Below, in pieces: positions 33,275 to 43,047 of a stretch of DNA of 64,000 nt. This DNA is from an uncultured bacterium. Its GTDB lineage: Bacteria > Cyanobacteriota > Vampirovibrionia > Gastranaerophilales > Gastranaerophilaceae. Position 1 is the first letter of the stretch, and every line of letters begins with the position of its first letter. The DNA lies in NCBI GenBank assembly GCA_958366705.1, contig CATXCB010000004.1, forward strand, positions 1-64,000, given 5' to 3'. The notes beneath the pieces were generated by a model that searched no databases, had not been told where the DNA came from, and saw only the letters and a list, made by a program, of their open reading frames with translations. The translations under genes and the position numbers were made by a program.

Positions 33275-35098
33275 CTATTTTGAACGTTGGAAAAATGCTG
33301 CAATTTCTTTATGTGGGAAAAATTTTCTTATTGGACGTCCGTGCGGGCAAGTATATGGCATTTTTGTTGTACGCCATTTTTTTATAATTTCTTGCATTTG
33401 CCATACAGATAATTTTGTATTTGCTTTTACTGAAGCTTTACAGGAAGTCGTAATTAAAATCTTTTCTTCAAGGTTATCAATATCACCTTCAATATTGTCC
33501 AAAATATCAGCTACAATCTCTTTTGGATTAACCTTTGACAGTACCTGAGGAACTTTTCTAAATATCAATTCACTGTCACTTAAAAATTCTATACCATAAC
33601 CAAAGCGTTCAAATTTTTGAATATTTTCTTTAATCAACTCTGCTTCTGTTGATGAAACTTGAATAACATCAGATACAAAAAGCATTTGCGAAATTACATT
33701 TTTTTCAGCTTTTAATTTTTCATAAATATATCGTTCTTCTGCGATATGCTGGTCTATTATTTCAAGTCCATCTTCTGTCTCAACAAGAATATATGTATCT
33801 TTATATTGCCCTACAATTTTTTCTTCCGGTTCCGGAGCTGAATTGTTTTTTGGGGCAAAAAATTGCTGTTGCTCAGTTTGCACTGTAGTTGAATCTGCAA
33901 ATTTACCAATAGATGATTCCTGCTCAAGCTTTTTCATACCGGAATCTGAAATATATACAGTGTCAGATTGTTCATCCACATACACTTCATGCTGTCTTTG
34001 CGGAAATTGCAAAACAGAAGAATTTTCTTCTTCAATTTTGCCACTGTACGAAATATTGGACTCAAAAGTCGGAGAGGAATATGTTTTTTCCACATAATTG
34101 GAAAGTCCTGCTTCGATTGATGAGTACACAAAATTAAAAATTTGATTAGGATTTTTATATCGTACTTCTTTTTTTGTCGGGTGAACATTCACATCAACAT
34201 CATGCGGTGGAATTTCTAAATTCAAAACAACAAACGGATACTTGTTATTTGCTGTAAGATTCTTATATACCATATCAACTGCTTTTTGTAATACAGGGCA
34301 TTTTACCCCTCTTGAATTTATATATATATGATAGCTTTTTTTGCTTGAACGGGTATAATCCGGTGTACTTACAAACCCGCTGATTTTTAGTCCTGACAGT
34401 TCATCTGTTTTTAAAACTTCTTTTAAATTATTAGTGACGTCAGAAGAATATACTTCTTTAATAGTTTGAGTTAAATTGTTTTGTCCGGTGGTTTTTAAAA
34501 CAGTTTTCCCAAATTTTTTAAGTTCTATTGAAACATTTGGATGCGATAAGGCTAAAGTTTGAACAATTTCTTGAATATAAGAAAATTCTGTATTCGAGCT
34601 TTTTAAAAATTTCAAACGCACAGGAACATTATAAAATAAATCTTTAATTTCCATAATTGTTCCGACAGCACAGCCTGTTTCAGCCTGTTCAACTTCAGAA
34701 TTCTCACATTTAACTTTTGTTCCTGTTTCAAAATCTTTTGTTCTTGTTATACAAGTTAATTTAGAAATTGAAATAATACTGGCAAGAGCTTCTCCACGAA
34801 AACCCAGAGTATGAATATCAAATAAATCTTCGTCTTCCTGAATTTTACTTGTCGCATGTTTTGAAAAAGCAAGTAAAATATCATCAGGATGAATTCCGCA
34901 TCCGTTATCCGCAATTCTTATATCACGGCATTCGTTAGTAATTTCAATACTTATCCTGGTGGCTCCTGCATCAATTGAATTTTCGGTTAACTCTTTTACA
35001 ACTGATGCGGGTCTTTCAATAACTTCACCCGCTGCAATCTGGTTAATTAAATGTTTTGATAATTGTTTTATTCTTGCCATATAACTTGTTTCTACCAT
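33275..35098 (-). CDS. mutL: DNA mismatch repair protein MutL
   Basis: This 607-residue protein has a GHKL ATPase with E-N-S-I-D-A-G-A-T, D-N-G-C-G-I and G-F-R-G-E-A-L. The C-terminal domain has D-Q-H-I-A-E-E-R-Y-I-Y-E, matching the nicking-endonuclease motif DQHA(x)2E(x)4E with Ile for Ala, and C-P-H-G-R-P near the end, so this is an endonuclease-type MutL, unlike that of E. coli. A Gln/Ser-rich linker joins the halves. Start options are TTG 35101, ATG 35098 and ATG 35080; GGAG favours 35098. mutS is not in the window. Confidence 0.95.
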   Translation of the reverse strand: MVETSYMARIKQLSKHLINQIAAGEVIERPASVVKELTENSIDAGATRISIEITNECRDIRIADNGCGIHPDDILLAFSKHATSKIQEDEDLFDIHTLGFRGEALASIISISKLTCITRTKDFETGTKVKCENSEVEQAETGCAVGTIMEIKDLFYNVPVRLKFLKSSNTEFSYIQEIVQTLALSHPNVSIELKKFGKTVLKTTGQNNLTQTIKEVYSSDVTNNLKEVLKTDELSGLKISGFVSTPDYTRSSKKSYHIYINSRGVKCPVLQKAVDMVYKNLTANNKYPFVVLNLEIPPHDVDVNVHPTKKEVRYKNPNQIFNFVYSSIEAGLSNYVEKTYSSPTFESNISYSGKIEEENSSVLQFPQRQHEVYVDEQSDTVYISDSGMKKLEQESSIGKFADSTTVQTEQQQFFAPKNNSAPEPEEKIVGQYKDTYILVETEDGLEIIDQHIAEERYIYEKLKAEKNVISQMLFVSDVIQVSSTEAELIKENIQKFERFGYGIEFLSDSELIFRKVPQVLSKVNPKEIVADILDNIEGDIDNLEEKILITTSCKASVKANTKLSVWQMQEIIKKWRTTKMPYTCPHGRPIRKFFPHKEIAAFFQRSK

Positions 35099-35229
35099 CA
35101 ATCTCCAACTTCAATCTACACCAAACACAAAATCATCTGAATGTTTGATTACAAATTTGAAACATTTTTATAATATTGGAAAGTGAAGTAAAAGACTTGG
35201 ACAATAATTTATAAAAACTGGGGGACATT

Positions 35230-36111
35230 TTGGCAAAGAATTCTATTTTAAACTTAAAGCTAAAACCAAAAAAGAAAGCAAACCTGCAGATTGTAAAAGA
35301 ATCTGAGGTAAAAACGACCAAATACAGTGATATTAATTTAAAAAAATGGAGAGATTACGGTCATATCTTAACCGGAACACTCTGGCAGTTTCCGTCCAGA
35401 TTACGCGAACACGGACATTCTAACGAATATCACGGAAATTATATTCCACAGATTGCACAGCAAATGTATGAAAGATATACAAAGAAAAATGACATTGTCC
35501 TTGATTTATTTTTCGGTTCTGGAACATCCGGTATTGAAGCGATTAATATGAATAGACGCTGTATTGGTGTTGAGTTGAAAGATGAACTTGCTGAAAGTGT
35601 TTCTGAAAAATTTACACCAAAACAACTCGTTACTGATGTAAATATTATCTGTGCAGATTCAACAAGTGAATTGGCAGTTGAAAAAGTTCAAGCAAGACTT
35701 GATATTATGGGCGAAGAAAAAGCACAATTTTTAATGCTTCATCCGCCGTATGATGATATTATAAAATTCTCTGATAAAAAAGAAGACCTATCAAACTGTG
35801 AATCAACTGAAGAGTTTTATGACATGTTTGAAAAAGTAGCCAAAAATGGTTATGACCTGCTTGAAAAGGGACGTTTTGCATGCCTGATTATCGGCGACAG
35901 TTACAAAAATTCAGAAGTTCAGCCACTCGGTTTTGAATGTATGAATAGAATGAGAAAACTTGGATTTGTTCTTAAATCAACAATAGTAAAAGATATTCAG
36001 GGAAATGAAAGAGGCAAAGGCAGAACAGCTAATCTGTGGAGATACAGAGCACTTGCAGGAGGTTTCAGTATTTTCACTCACGAATATATCTTTGTGTTCC
36101 AAAAAGTGTAA
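35230..36111 (+). CDS. Orphan DNA methyltransferase (N6/N4 class)
   Basis: This 293-residue protein begins with TTG after GGGGGA. Motif I is D-L-F-F-G-S-G-T-S-G near 93-102. The catalytic motif IV reads L-H-P-P-Y near 170-174, where N6-adenine and N4-cytosine methylases usually have (D/N/S)-P-P-Y. Motif I precedes motif IV, unlike the beta-class order. No restriction nuclease or specificity gene adjoins. It is divergent from mutL, 128-131 bases away. RNA or protein substrates are not excluded. Confidence 0.78.
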   Translation: MAKNSILNLKLKPKKKANLQIVKESEVKTTKYSDINLKKWRDYGHILTGTLWQFPSRLREHGHSNEYHGNYIPQIAQQMYERYTKKNDIVLDLFFGSGTSGIEAINMNRRCIGVELKDELAESVSEKFTPKQLVTDVNIICADSTSELAVEKVQARLDIMGEEKAQFLMLHPPYDDIIKFSDKKEDLSNCESTEEFYDMFEKVAKNGYDLLEKGRFACLIIGDSYKNSEVQPLGFECMNRMRKLGFVLKSTIVKDIQGNERGKGRTANLWRYRALAGGFSIFTHEYIFVFQKV

Positions 36112-36113
36112 CA

Positions 36114-37295
36114 CTAATTCTGCTTTTTGTTAAAAAGATATTCGGTTTTTGACTTAACACTATCTAAAATTTCGCGATAATCAACACTCACCGGTGTTGG
36201 TTTCGCGTTTTTTATAATATTTAAAAAAGCAATAGCATTTTCAGGTTTCTGCCCGTCCAGAAAGACTTTTGAAATTGCAGTATCAATTCTTGCAGGAACA
36301 ATCAATCCACTTTTTGTAAATTCTTTTGAACAGGCTTCAGATGATAAATATTTAATTAACATTAATGCTTCTTTCTTATGCCGTGAAGATTTAGAAATTG
36401 CCCAGCCCGAAGCATCCAGAGGGACAACGCTGCCATTATTTCCAGCCGGAAACTCAACAACATCCCAATCAAATTTTGCTTCCTCTCTGTACTTTGGAAC
36501 AAGCCAACGTCCAGAAAGGTGCATACCCAATTTCTCTTGTAAAAACATTTGCGCCATTGTAGCACTTGCAGATTCTTCTTTTAGCGGTGCTACATGGTAC
36601 TTATTTCTTAACCCAGCATAAAACGCTAATGAACTGCGACTTTCAATGTTTTCAAAAACTCCGGATTCAAATCCACCTCCATTAACCGTTAAATACGGCA
36701 AATAAAATAAAGGCTCTTCCTCAAATGAAATTCCAAAAACATCAGGTCTATGAGTTAATTTTTGAGCAGTTCGCAAAAACTCGTCCATTGTCCAGTTTTT
36801 CTTTGGATATGGAACATTATATCTATCAAAAATGTCTTTATTGTAAAAAATTAACAAAGTAGAAACATCACGCGGAACTGCATAAATTTTTCCATTCCAG
36901 CTCAAAGCCCTGAGTGATTCAGGATAAAACTCATCATATGAAAAACTTACATCTTGATTTGATAAATCTTCTAAAACTCCGGCATTAGCATATACTGGCA
37001 AATACTGATTATTGATAAAGATAACATCAGGTGATGTATTTGATGCAAAAAGAAGATGTATTTTTTGAAAATAATTTTGCGGAATATGCAAAAAATCAAT
37101 TTTTATATCAGGATTTTCTTGTTCAAATTTATTTAATAAAGGTTTCAAAATCTTGATTTCAGATTCTGACCCCCAGGAAGCAAATTGTACTGTTGTTTTT
37201 TTAGGGAAATGATTTTTATTTTGCATATAACGACAGCAAAACAAACTCGCTCCTATTATTAAACATAATAATAAAATTATTCTTCTATACATCAT
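36114..37295 (-). CDS. ABC transporter sugar-binding lipoprotein
   Basis: This 393-residue extracellular solute-binding protein of family 1 (MalE/UgpB type) has a hydrophobic N-terminus ending in L-F-C-C near 19-21, a possible lipidation site. Characteristic segments are F-A-S-W-G-S-E-S-E near 38-46, S-P-D-V-I-F-I-N near 88-95, Y-A-V-P-R-D near 137-142 and G-W-A-I-S near 297-301. It would deliver an oligosaccharide or glycerol-phosphate to permeases, which are not nearby. It ends 2 bases from the convergent methylase gene. Confidence 0.87.
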   Translation of the reverse strand: MMYRRIILLLCLIIGASLFCCRYMQNKNHFPKKTTVQFASWGSESEIKILKPLLNKFEQENPDIKIDFLHIPQNYFQKIHLLFASNTSPDVIFINNQYLPVYANAGVLEDLSNQDVSFSYDEFYPESLRALSWNGKIYAVPRDVSTLLIFYNKDIFDRYNVPYPKKNWTMDEFLRTAQKLTHRPDVFGISFEEEPLFYLPYLTVNGGGFESGVFENIESRSSLAFYAGLRNKYHVAPLKEESASATMAQMFLQEKLGMHLSGRWLVPKYREEAKFDWDVVEFPAGNNGSVVPLDASGWAISKSSRHKKEALMLIKYLSSEACSKEFTKSGLIVPARIDTAISKVFLDGQKPENAIAFLNIIKNAKPTPVSVDYREILDSVKSKTEYLFNKKQN

Positions 37296-37313
37296 TAATT
37301 AAACTGACAGCAC

Positions 37314-39680
37314 CTAAATTTCAATAAGTGTTCCCATTTTTTCTTTTGCAACGTCAACAAGACATTTAAATCCGCCGACTTTTACAATATAAACGCTGCC
37401 GTAATCAAGTCTTACCTGCAATGGTTTGTCTACAACATAATCGAATTTTTTCAAAATAAAGATATTATCTTTAATTCTTCCAACTAAAGCTGAAACACCA
37501 TCTAAATTAACTACATAAAAACCTTTTTCAGAATCAATATTATAACCTGATTTAACAATTAACCCGTTCATATAATGAGTTGGTTCATGATTTTGTTTAC
37601 TCATTGGATTAGAACCTCTTTGAATCGGATTTGTAATACCTGATCTGCTCATTGCAGAAGAAGATTTCATTTGTCCAAGAGTATCAGCTACACTTGATTT
37701 TTCCATAGTCATCATACTTGATTTATCTTCTGAGTCTAAAATCGATAAATACTCATCAAGTGAAGATAACAAGTAATTTTCATTTTGTTTGTCCATTTTC
37801 ATTTCCCCATTATTATTAGTTAAATACTTATTTCCGGTTCCCATCAAGTCAGAAACTTCTAATTCTGAACTTGTTGATTTTCTTCTGCTGACACTCAATG
37901 GTGAATTTTTCAGCTTAACAAATCTGCCTTCTTTGTAAGATTTATTTCTTGATTGTTTTTTATCTTCATCCAGCAAACTTCTGTGAGATTCTTTAAGAGT
38001 AGGTTTCTTTGCAAAAGATTTCAATTTAATCTCAGAGAAAGTCCCGACAATCGCGTTATCTTCAGAACGGACTTCATTTGAAACTTCTTCCGGCGGCTCA
38101 AGATTAGGTGTTTGAGCTAAAGAATGTTCCATTTGAGAGATTTTCGCTCTCATTTGTTCTTTCAATTTTTCTTCTTTATCAGATACATTATTGATACTGC
38201 CTGCCGCCTGTTTAAAATTTAACATTGATGCTGTTGCTGGAATATTTTCTTCAATATTTAAATTATTTTGCAGATTTGAAGATTGCGAATGTAAATTCTG
38301 CGCATAATCATTACTTCTAAGAGCGCGTCTGTCAGTTTCAAAACCTCTATTGACAGTTTCCTGCGGAGCAATAATAGCTTTTTTTGAAGCTGACATGTCA
38401 GTAACATATGACATATCTTCAGATTTTTTAACAGGATGTAATTGTTTATCTTTTTCTGAATATTTTTTATATTTTTCCTGCCAGCTCAAATTGTCATCAT
38501 TAATGATGTCCTGAAATTCTCTTCTCCGTCTTCTTGCTTTATTTTTTGAAGAAATATCAAAAAATGATTTCAATCTGTCAGCATCTTTTTCAGAAGCATG
38601 AGACACAGCATCAAATACAAGAAATGCCGCTAATAAAATTAAACCAACGCCGCCTGCAATAAATACCCATATTGGAATATTATTTTGTAAGCCGGATTTT
38701 TCTTCTGCAACCGGAGCTGAAGTTTTGGTTTGCTCTTGAACATTACTTGCTTGTTGTTCAGATTGTTTTGTTTGAGGAATATCAAACATTGAATTTGCTT
38801 TTACAGTTTTAACAGCTTTTTCTTCTACAATTTTATGCGTAATTCTTGGCTCTAAATCAATCTGACGTTTGCCGTTTTCATCAAACTTCATCTTGGGAAC
38901 ATAGTTATCCATAGGCTGACTTACATGTTTTTCAACCTGTTTTGATGTTGTTTGCTGAACTTTTGGCTGTACATCTTTTACAGCTGCAGAATTTTTAGAA
39001 ACAGCCTTGACCGGTTCTGTTTTTACTTTTGGCGGAATAACCGGAGTCAATGTAAGTTTCGGCATTGAAACAACCTTAGGCGCAGGGGTGTTTGTTTTTT
39101 GTGCGTTATTAGATTGAACAGGTTTAGCCTGTGATTTAGATTGTGTTTGAGGTGCTGTTGTTTTAGCTGCAACAGATGCCGGTTTTGTCACACTTACAGC
39201 ACTATCAGCTTTTTTAACCTGTGATTGCGGCTGTTGAACAGGTTTGTTGTTTTGAGCTATAAGATTTTTGTAATCTTTTTGCGCCTGCGTTAACGGTGCA
39301 GTTTTCTTCATAAAAGTTCTGATATTAACCGGTTTTGTCGTTTCAAATGTAACTTTAGTATAACCGCCGATACCATCATCAACATTTTTTACCTGAATAT
39401 CTGAAATTAAATCTTTAACTCCTCCCAGACTCGGAACAATAGAACTTGAACCTGATGTATTCGGAAGTAAAACAACATAACGATTGTTAGATTTTCTTGT
39501 TACAACAGAATTTGTAGAATCAGCAGTCGTATAAAAAGTAACATCGACAGAATCCGCAACAGAAGATTTTTTTACATCCATCTGTAATAAATTACTTGAA
39601 CTGTTTGCTTCTGCTATTGTGAAACCTGTCATTAATGCAGTTAAAACAGCTGCTATTACTATATTCTTTTTATTTATCAT
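37314..39680 (-). CDS. Large AMIN-like envelope protein with one membrane span
   Basis: This 788-residue protein has a signal peptide to about residue 25, then an AMIN-like beta domain (about 32-130, V-D-V-T-F-Y-T and T-K-V-T-F-E-T strands). A Pro/Gln/Lys-rich linker (about 140-330) leads to a transmembrane helix at about 335-357 (W-V-F-I-A-G-G-V-G-L). A basic R-R-R-R-E cluster and a long disordered charged region follow, then a compact C-terminal domain (about 710-788). AMIN domains localise proteins to peptidoglycan or secretion pores, so a bridge from periplasm to cytoplasm is possible. It follows no obvious operon. Confidence 0.75.
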   Translation of the reverse strand: MINKKNIVIAAVLTALMTGFTIAEANSSSNLLQMDVKKSSVADSVDVTFYTTADSTNSVVTRKSNNRYVVLLPNTSGSSSIVPSLGGVKDLISDIQVKNVDDGIGGYTKVTFETTKPVNIRTFMKKTAPLTQAQKDYKNLIAQNNKPVQQPQSQVKKADSAVSVTKPASVAAKTTAPQTQSKSQAKPVQSNNAQKTNTPAPKVVSMPKLTLTPVIPPKVKTEPVKAVSKNSAAVKDVQPKVQQTTSKQVEKHVSQPMDNYVPKMKFDENGKRQIDLEPRITHKIVEEKAVKTVKANSMFDIPQTKQSEQQASNVQEQTKTSAPVAEEKSGLQNNIPIWVFIAGGVGLILLAAFLVFDAVSHASEKDADRLKSFFDISSKNKARRRRREFQDIINDDNLSWQEKYKKYSEKDKQLHPVKKSEDMSYVTDMSASKKAIIAPQETVNRGFETDRRALRSNDYAQNLHSQSSNLQNNLNIEENIPATASMLNFKQAAGSINNVSDKEEKLKEQMRAKISQMEHSLAQTPNLEPPEEVSNEVRSEDNAIVGTFSEIKLKSFAKKPTLKESHRSLLDEDKKQSRNKSYKEGRFVKLKNSPLSVSRRKSTSSELEVSDLMGTGNKYLTNNNGEMKMDKQNENYLLSSLDEYLSILDSEDKSSMMTMEKSSVADTLGQMKSSSAMSRSGITNPIQRGSNPMSKQNHEPTHYMNGLIVKSGYNIDSEKGFYVVNLDGVSALVGRIKDNIFILKKFDYVVDKPLQVRLDYGSVYIVKVGGFKCLVDVAKEKMGTLIEI

Positions 39681-39785
39681 ATTTTTCCACTAATCTAACA
39701 ACTACACTTTACTTATATAATACTTGATAGTAAAAAAAATTGCTACTTTATTAAAAAAATATAAGATTTATGTTACAATAATTTT

Positions 39786-40676
39786 ATGAAAAGTGGATTC
39801 GTTGCAATTATAGGGCGTCCGAACGTCGGAAAATCAACCCTTTTAAACCAAATTTTGGGGCAAAAAATTGTTATTACAACTGACAAAGCCCAAACTACAA
39901 GAAAAAGAATTAAAGGTATACTCACAACACAAGAGGGTCAAATAGTTTTTGTTGACACTCCGGGCGTACACAAACCTTTAAATAAGCTTGGAGAATTTCT
40001 TCTTGACGAAGCTAAAATTGCAGTGCCTGATGCTGATGTAATTTTATTTTTAGTCGATGGCTCCGACCCCGCAGGTAAAGGAGACAATTGGATTGCTCAA
40101 AATTTACTGCAAACAAAAATCCCAATCATTATTGTAATGAACAAAGTTGACAAAATTAAAAAAACTGAAAAGGTTGAAGAAAATCTTCTATCATACAAAA
40201 CACTATTTAACGAAAATCTTCCTGTAGTGAAAATTTCCGCTAAAACAGGAAGAAATATTGATACTTTACTAAAAAATCTATACAAAAAACTACCGGAGGG
40301 CGAAGCTCTTTACCCTGAAGATATTGTGACAGAAGAGACAATGAGGGATGTTACAGAAGAAATAATCAGAGAAAAAATTCTTCTGAACACATCTGATGAA
40401 ATCCCGCATTCTGTTGCCGTTAAAGTAACAAATTATTTTGAAAAAGAAGAAATAGACAAAATTTACGCAACAATATATTGTGAACAAAAAAGTCAAAAAG
40501 GGATTTTAATCGGGAAAGGCGGAAGTTTGCTAAAAAAAATAGGGACAGAAGCCCGTCTTGAACTGGAAAAGATTGTAGAAAAAAAGGTCTATTTAGAACT
40601 GGAAGTAAAAGTTGAAAAAGACTGGCGAAAAAAACAAAAAGTTTTAAAAGATTTCGGATATCAGCAAGAAACATAG
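39786..40676 (+). CDS. era: GTPase Era
   Basis: This ribosome-associated GTPase checks 16S rRNA 3' end maturation. At 296 residues it shows G1 G-R-P-N-V-G-K-S-T (10-18), G3 D-T-P-G-V-H near 59-64, G4 N-K-V-D near 119-122 and a C-terminal KH domain with G-K-G-G-S-L-L-K-K-I-G near 243-253. It has a poor ribosome site and an AT-rich upstream region. mnmE and rnc are not adjacent. Confidence 0.97.
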   Translation: MKSGFVAIIGRPNVGKSTLLNQILGQKIVITTDKAQTTRKRIKGILTTQEGQIVFVDTPGVHKPLNKLGEFLLDEAKIAVPDADVILFLVDGSDPAGKGDNWIAQNLLQTKIPIIIVMNKVDKIKKTEKVEENLLSYKTLFNENLPVVKISAKTGRNIDTLLKNLYKKLPEGEALYPEDIVTEETMRDVTEEIIREKILLNTSDEIPHSVAVKVTNYFEKEEIDKIYATIYCEQKSQKGILIGKGGSLLKKIGTEARLELEKIVEKKVYLELEVKVEKDWRKKQKVLKDFGYQQET

Positions 40677-40804
40677 GGCCATTGCTGCAAATTCTAACTC
40701 AAACAAGCAGAAGTTTTATACTAAGACATCAGCCAAAGTATTCAACAAAGAGATTACAAACATGATATGTTGTTTATATTTCCAAATTATAATATAGTTA
40801 TTTT

Positions 40805-41422
40805 ATGAAAAAAATATTATGTTACGGTGATTCAAATACTTTCGGTTTTATTCCCGAAAATTGCAAAAGATATGACAAAGATTCTCGTTGGAGCGGAATT
40901 CTCTCAGAAATACTCAAAGAAAACTATCAAGTTATTGAAGAAGGGATGAATAACCGCACAGGATTTTTTAAAAATCCTGAGGGTTTAAAACAAAGTGGCG
41001 GGGAATATTTATCTGTATTTTTACAAAATCACAGAAACCTTGATATATGTATTATTTCTCTGGGCACAAATGATGCTCAATTCTTCTATAATCTTGACGA
41101 AAATTCTACAAAAAATGGACTACAAAATCTTATTGATTCTGTCCGTGAAGTCAATATTAAAACTAACATTATCATAGTTCCACCTGTAAAAATCACCGAA
41201 AACATTTTACATAGTGGATTTTCCATGATGTTTAATCGCGAATCAATTGATAAAATAAATAAAGTTTTTCCAATTTTTGAACAAACTGCCAAAGAAAATA
41301 ATTGTTTATATTTTGATTTTAACCAAATAACTTCGCCCGCTCAAAAGGACGGACTGCATTATACAAAAGAATCACACACAATTATTGCAAATAAACTCGC
41401 AGAATTTATTTTGGCAATTTAA
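40805..41422 (+). CDS. SGNH/GDSL-family hydrolase
   Basis: This 205-residue esterase-like protein has block I Y-G-D-S-N-T-F-G-F (7-15) holding the nucleophile Ser10, an Asn in block III (L-G-T-N-D-A near 80-85), and D-x-L-H block V (D-G-L-H-Y near 182-186). The pattern is that of arylesterase/acyl-CoA thioesterase I-type members. There is no signal peptide, so it is cytoplasmic. Its 3' end overlaps by 17 bases the convergent gene at 41406. Confidence 0.88.
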   Translation: MKKILCYGDSNTFGFIPENCKRYDKDSRWSGILSEILKENYQVIEEGMNNRTGFFKNPEGLKQSGGEYLSVFLQNHRNLDICIISLGTNDAQFFYNLDENSTKNGLQNLIDSVREVNIKTNIIIVPPVKITENILHSGFSMMFNRESIDKINKVFPIFEQTAKENNCLYFDFNQITSPAQKDGLHYTKESHTIIANKLAEFILAI

Positions 41423-42797
41423 TATTTGAAGTTGATTTAAACCCGCTAAATACTGGACTTATAGGAGTAAAATCCGACTTCGGAATTGTATCATGAGTAT
41501 TTTGAGCAGATTTAATCTGGTGATTATATCTGTATTTAGTCCAAATCCTTGAAACAGCACTTAGTGTAAATCCCATAGCAACAAGACTGAATAAATAAGG
41601 AATACCTGTTATAACAGATTTTTGTCGAATAAGTTTTTCAAGTTCAAAATTTTTAGAAGTTTTATGAATTTTAGCAAGTTTTTCAGCAATGTGAGGAAGT
41701 TCTTTTCGTGTTGGAATTTGTTCAATAAAACCATTTTTATTTCTCTTTATTAGTTCAGGAAATTTTCCTTTTTTAGCTAAAATATTTTTGAACCCTGCAT
41801 CTAAAATTGAAGACCCGAAAATTGTATACAAAACAACAAGCGGAACTCTTGTTAAAACTTCGTAAAAATCTAATTTTCCCCTATCTTTTGCAGCAGAAGA
41901 GTAACCAAACAAGCCTGTTATACAAGTAACTGCAAGTTGTCCCTTACTTAGAGACAATTTCCCATCATTATTTACAAAATCAAGTTTTAAATATTCTTTC
42001 AAAAACTTATCTGTCGTTTCTGATTTTATTCCAATTTTATGTAATAATTTCGAAATATTTTCACCGGGCTCTAAAAGAATTTCAGATAATTTTAGGGCTG
42101 TTTTGGAATTATACCCCTTAGTTGAAAGTAACAAGCCTGAAGAAATTCCAACAGCAGATAAAATACCCATTTTTTTTAGTACTGACTTGGAATGAGTTTC
42201 AACTTTTTGCTGCTGTGAAATATCTTCTTTTTTATCTTTATTTAAATTTGCTACATTATTAAAATCGCTTATTTTAAAAACTTTAAGAGTAAATAAATTC
42301 TTTGCAAACCCAAGCGCATACTCCAATGCAGGTACTGTAATACATCCTAAAATAATACCGGCTTTTGTCGCAACAAGCCTATTTTTCAGATTTTCATCTA
42401 TATTCGCCTTTTTAATTTCTTCTAAATTTTTAGCTACATTTTTAGATACAGTATCTTTCAACTTTTTAGGTTGTACTGCTTTAAATAATCCATTTCTAAA
42501 CGCATGCTCCCCAAAAAATGGAGCTGCAAAATAAAAAATCCCGGATTCTAAAAATTCCAAGAATGTAAATTCTGAGAAATCCGCAACACTTCTTGATAAA
42601 ATAGCTTTTGGAAACCAATTTGTTAATGTTCCTTGAATAAATCTTGTTGTTGATAAATTTTCTTGGGATTTAATAAATTTATCCAACAGTTTTGTATTTT
42701 TACTAAAATTGTTACTTTGGAATGTTACATGTCGATTGCCTATTGCTTTATATGCAAATTTATTATCAGGTTTTTTGTAATCAATAGCCGGTATCAT
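41406..42797 (-). CDS. Uncharacterised multi-pass membrane protein
   Basis: This 463-residue protein is not recognised. The N-terminus holds V-T-F-Q-S near 24-28, like short motifs in other lineage-specific proteins here. Hydrophobic segments lie near 83-100, 150-170, 210-228, 290-310, 315-335 and 400-420, separated by Lys-rich loops such as the region 185-205. It is convergent with and overlaps the SGNH gene. The Gly/Ala content of the helices suggests a packed membrane bundle. Confidence 0.6.
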   Translation of the reverse strand: MIPAIDYKKPDNKFAYKAIGNRHVTFQSNNFSKNTKLLDKFIKSQENLSTTRFIQGTLTNWFPKAILSRSVADFSEFTFLEFLESGIFYFAAPFFGEHAFRNGLFKAVQPKKLKDTVSKNVAKNLEEIKKANIDENLKNRLVATKAGIILGCITVPALEYALGFAKNLFTLKVFKISDFNNVANLNKDKKEDISQQQKVETHSKSVLKKMGILSAVGISSGLLLSTKGYNSKTALKLSEILLEPGENISKLLHKIGIKSETTDKFLKEYLKLDFVNNDGKLSLSKGQLAVTCITGLFGYSSAAKDRGKLDFYEVLTRVPLVVLYTIFGSSILDAGFKNILAKKGKFPELIKRNKNGFIEQIPTRKELPHIAEKLAKIHKTSKNFELEKLIRQKSVITGIPYLFSLVAMGFTLSAVSRIWTKYRYNHQIKSAQNTHDTIPKSDFTPISPVFSGFKSTSNIKLPK

Positions 42798-42835
42798 TTA
42801 TCTAATTCTCCTTTTTGTTTCAAAAATAACACATT

Positions 42836-42863
42836 AAAAAAGCCACCCGTTATCAGGTGGCTT
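42836..42863 (-). terminator. Terminator of the Met-rich micro-ORF
   Basis: AAGCCACC (42840-42847) and GGTGGCTT (42856-42863) flank an 8-base loop. On the minus strand the stem is followed by T-rich sequence. It ends a very short transcript rather than a standard gene. Confidence 0.85.
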
Positions 42864-42893
42864 CAAGTTGTTGTTTATCAGAAACTAATGCAT

Positions 42894-42971
42894 TCAAACT
42901 TCACAACAATGACCACCCGAAAACAGGCACATCATCATCATTAAGTTCATCATCATTGCATTATTCTGCAT
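42894..42971 (-). CDS. Micro-ORF for a 25-residue Met/Cys-rich peptide
   Basis: The ATG at 42971 with AAGGA 12 bases upstream opens 25 codons, then TGA. Eight of 25 residues are Met, in runs of three (6-8) and four (11-14), and the end is C-L-F-S-G-G-H-C-C-E-V. A strong terminator follows 30 bases later, so it looks like its own transcription unit. Met, Cys and His richness suggests soft-metal binding (Cu/Ag), but a leader peptide or chance frame remains possible. Confidence 0.45.
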   Translation of the reverse strand: MQNNAMMMNLMMMMCLFSGGHCCEV

Positions 42972-43047
42972 AGTCTATTATTTTCCTTTTCTCAAATCAT
43001 ACTATTATAACAACAATAGGTTGTCAATCAATAAAATACGTCAAAAA

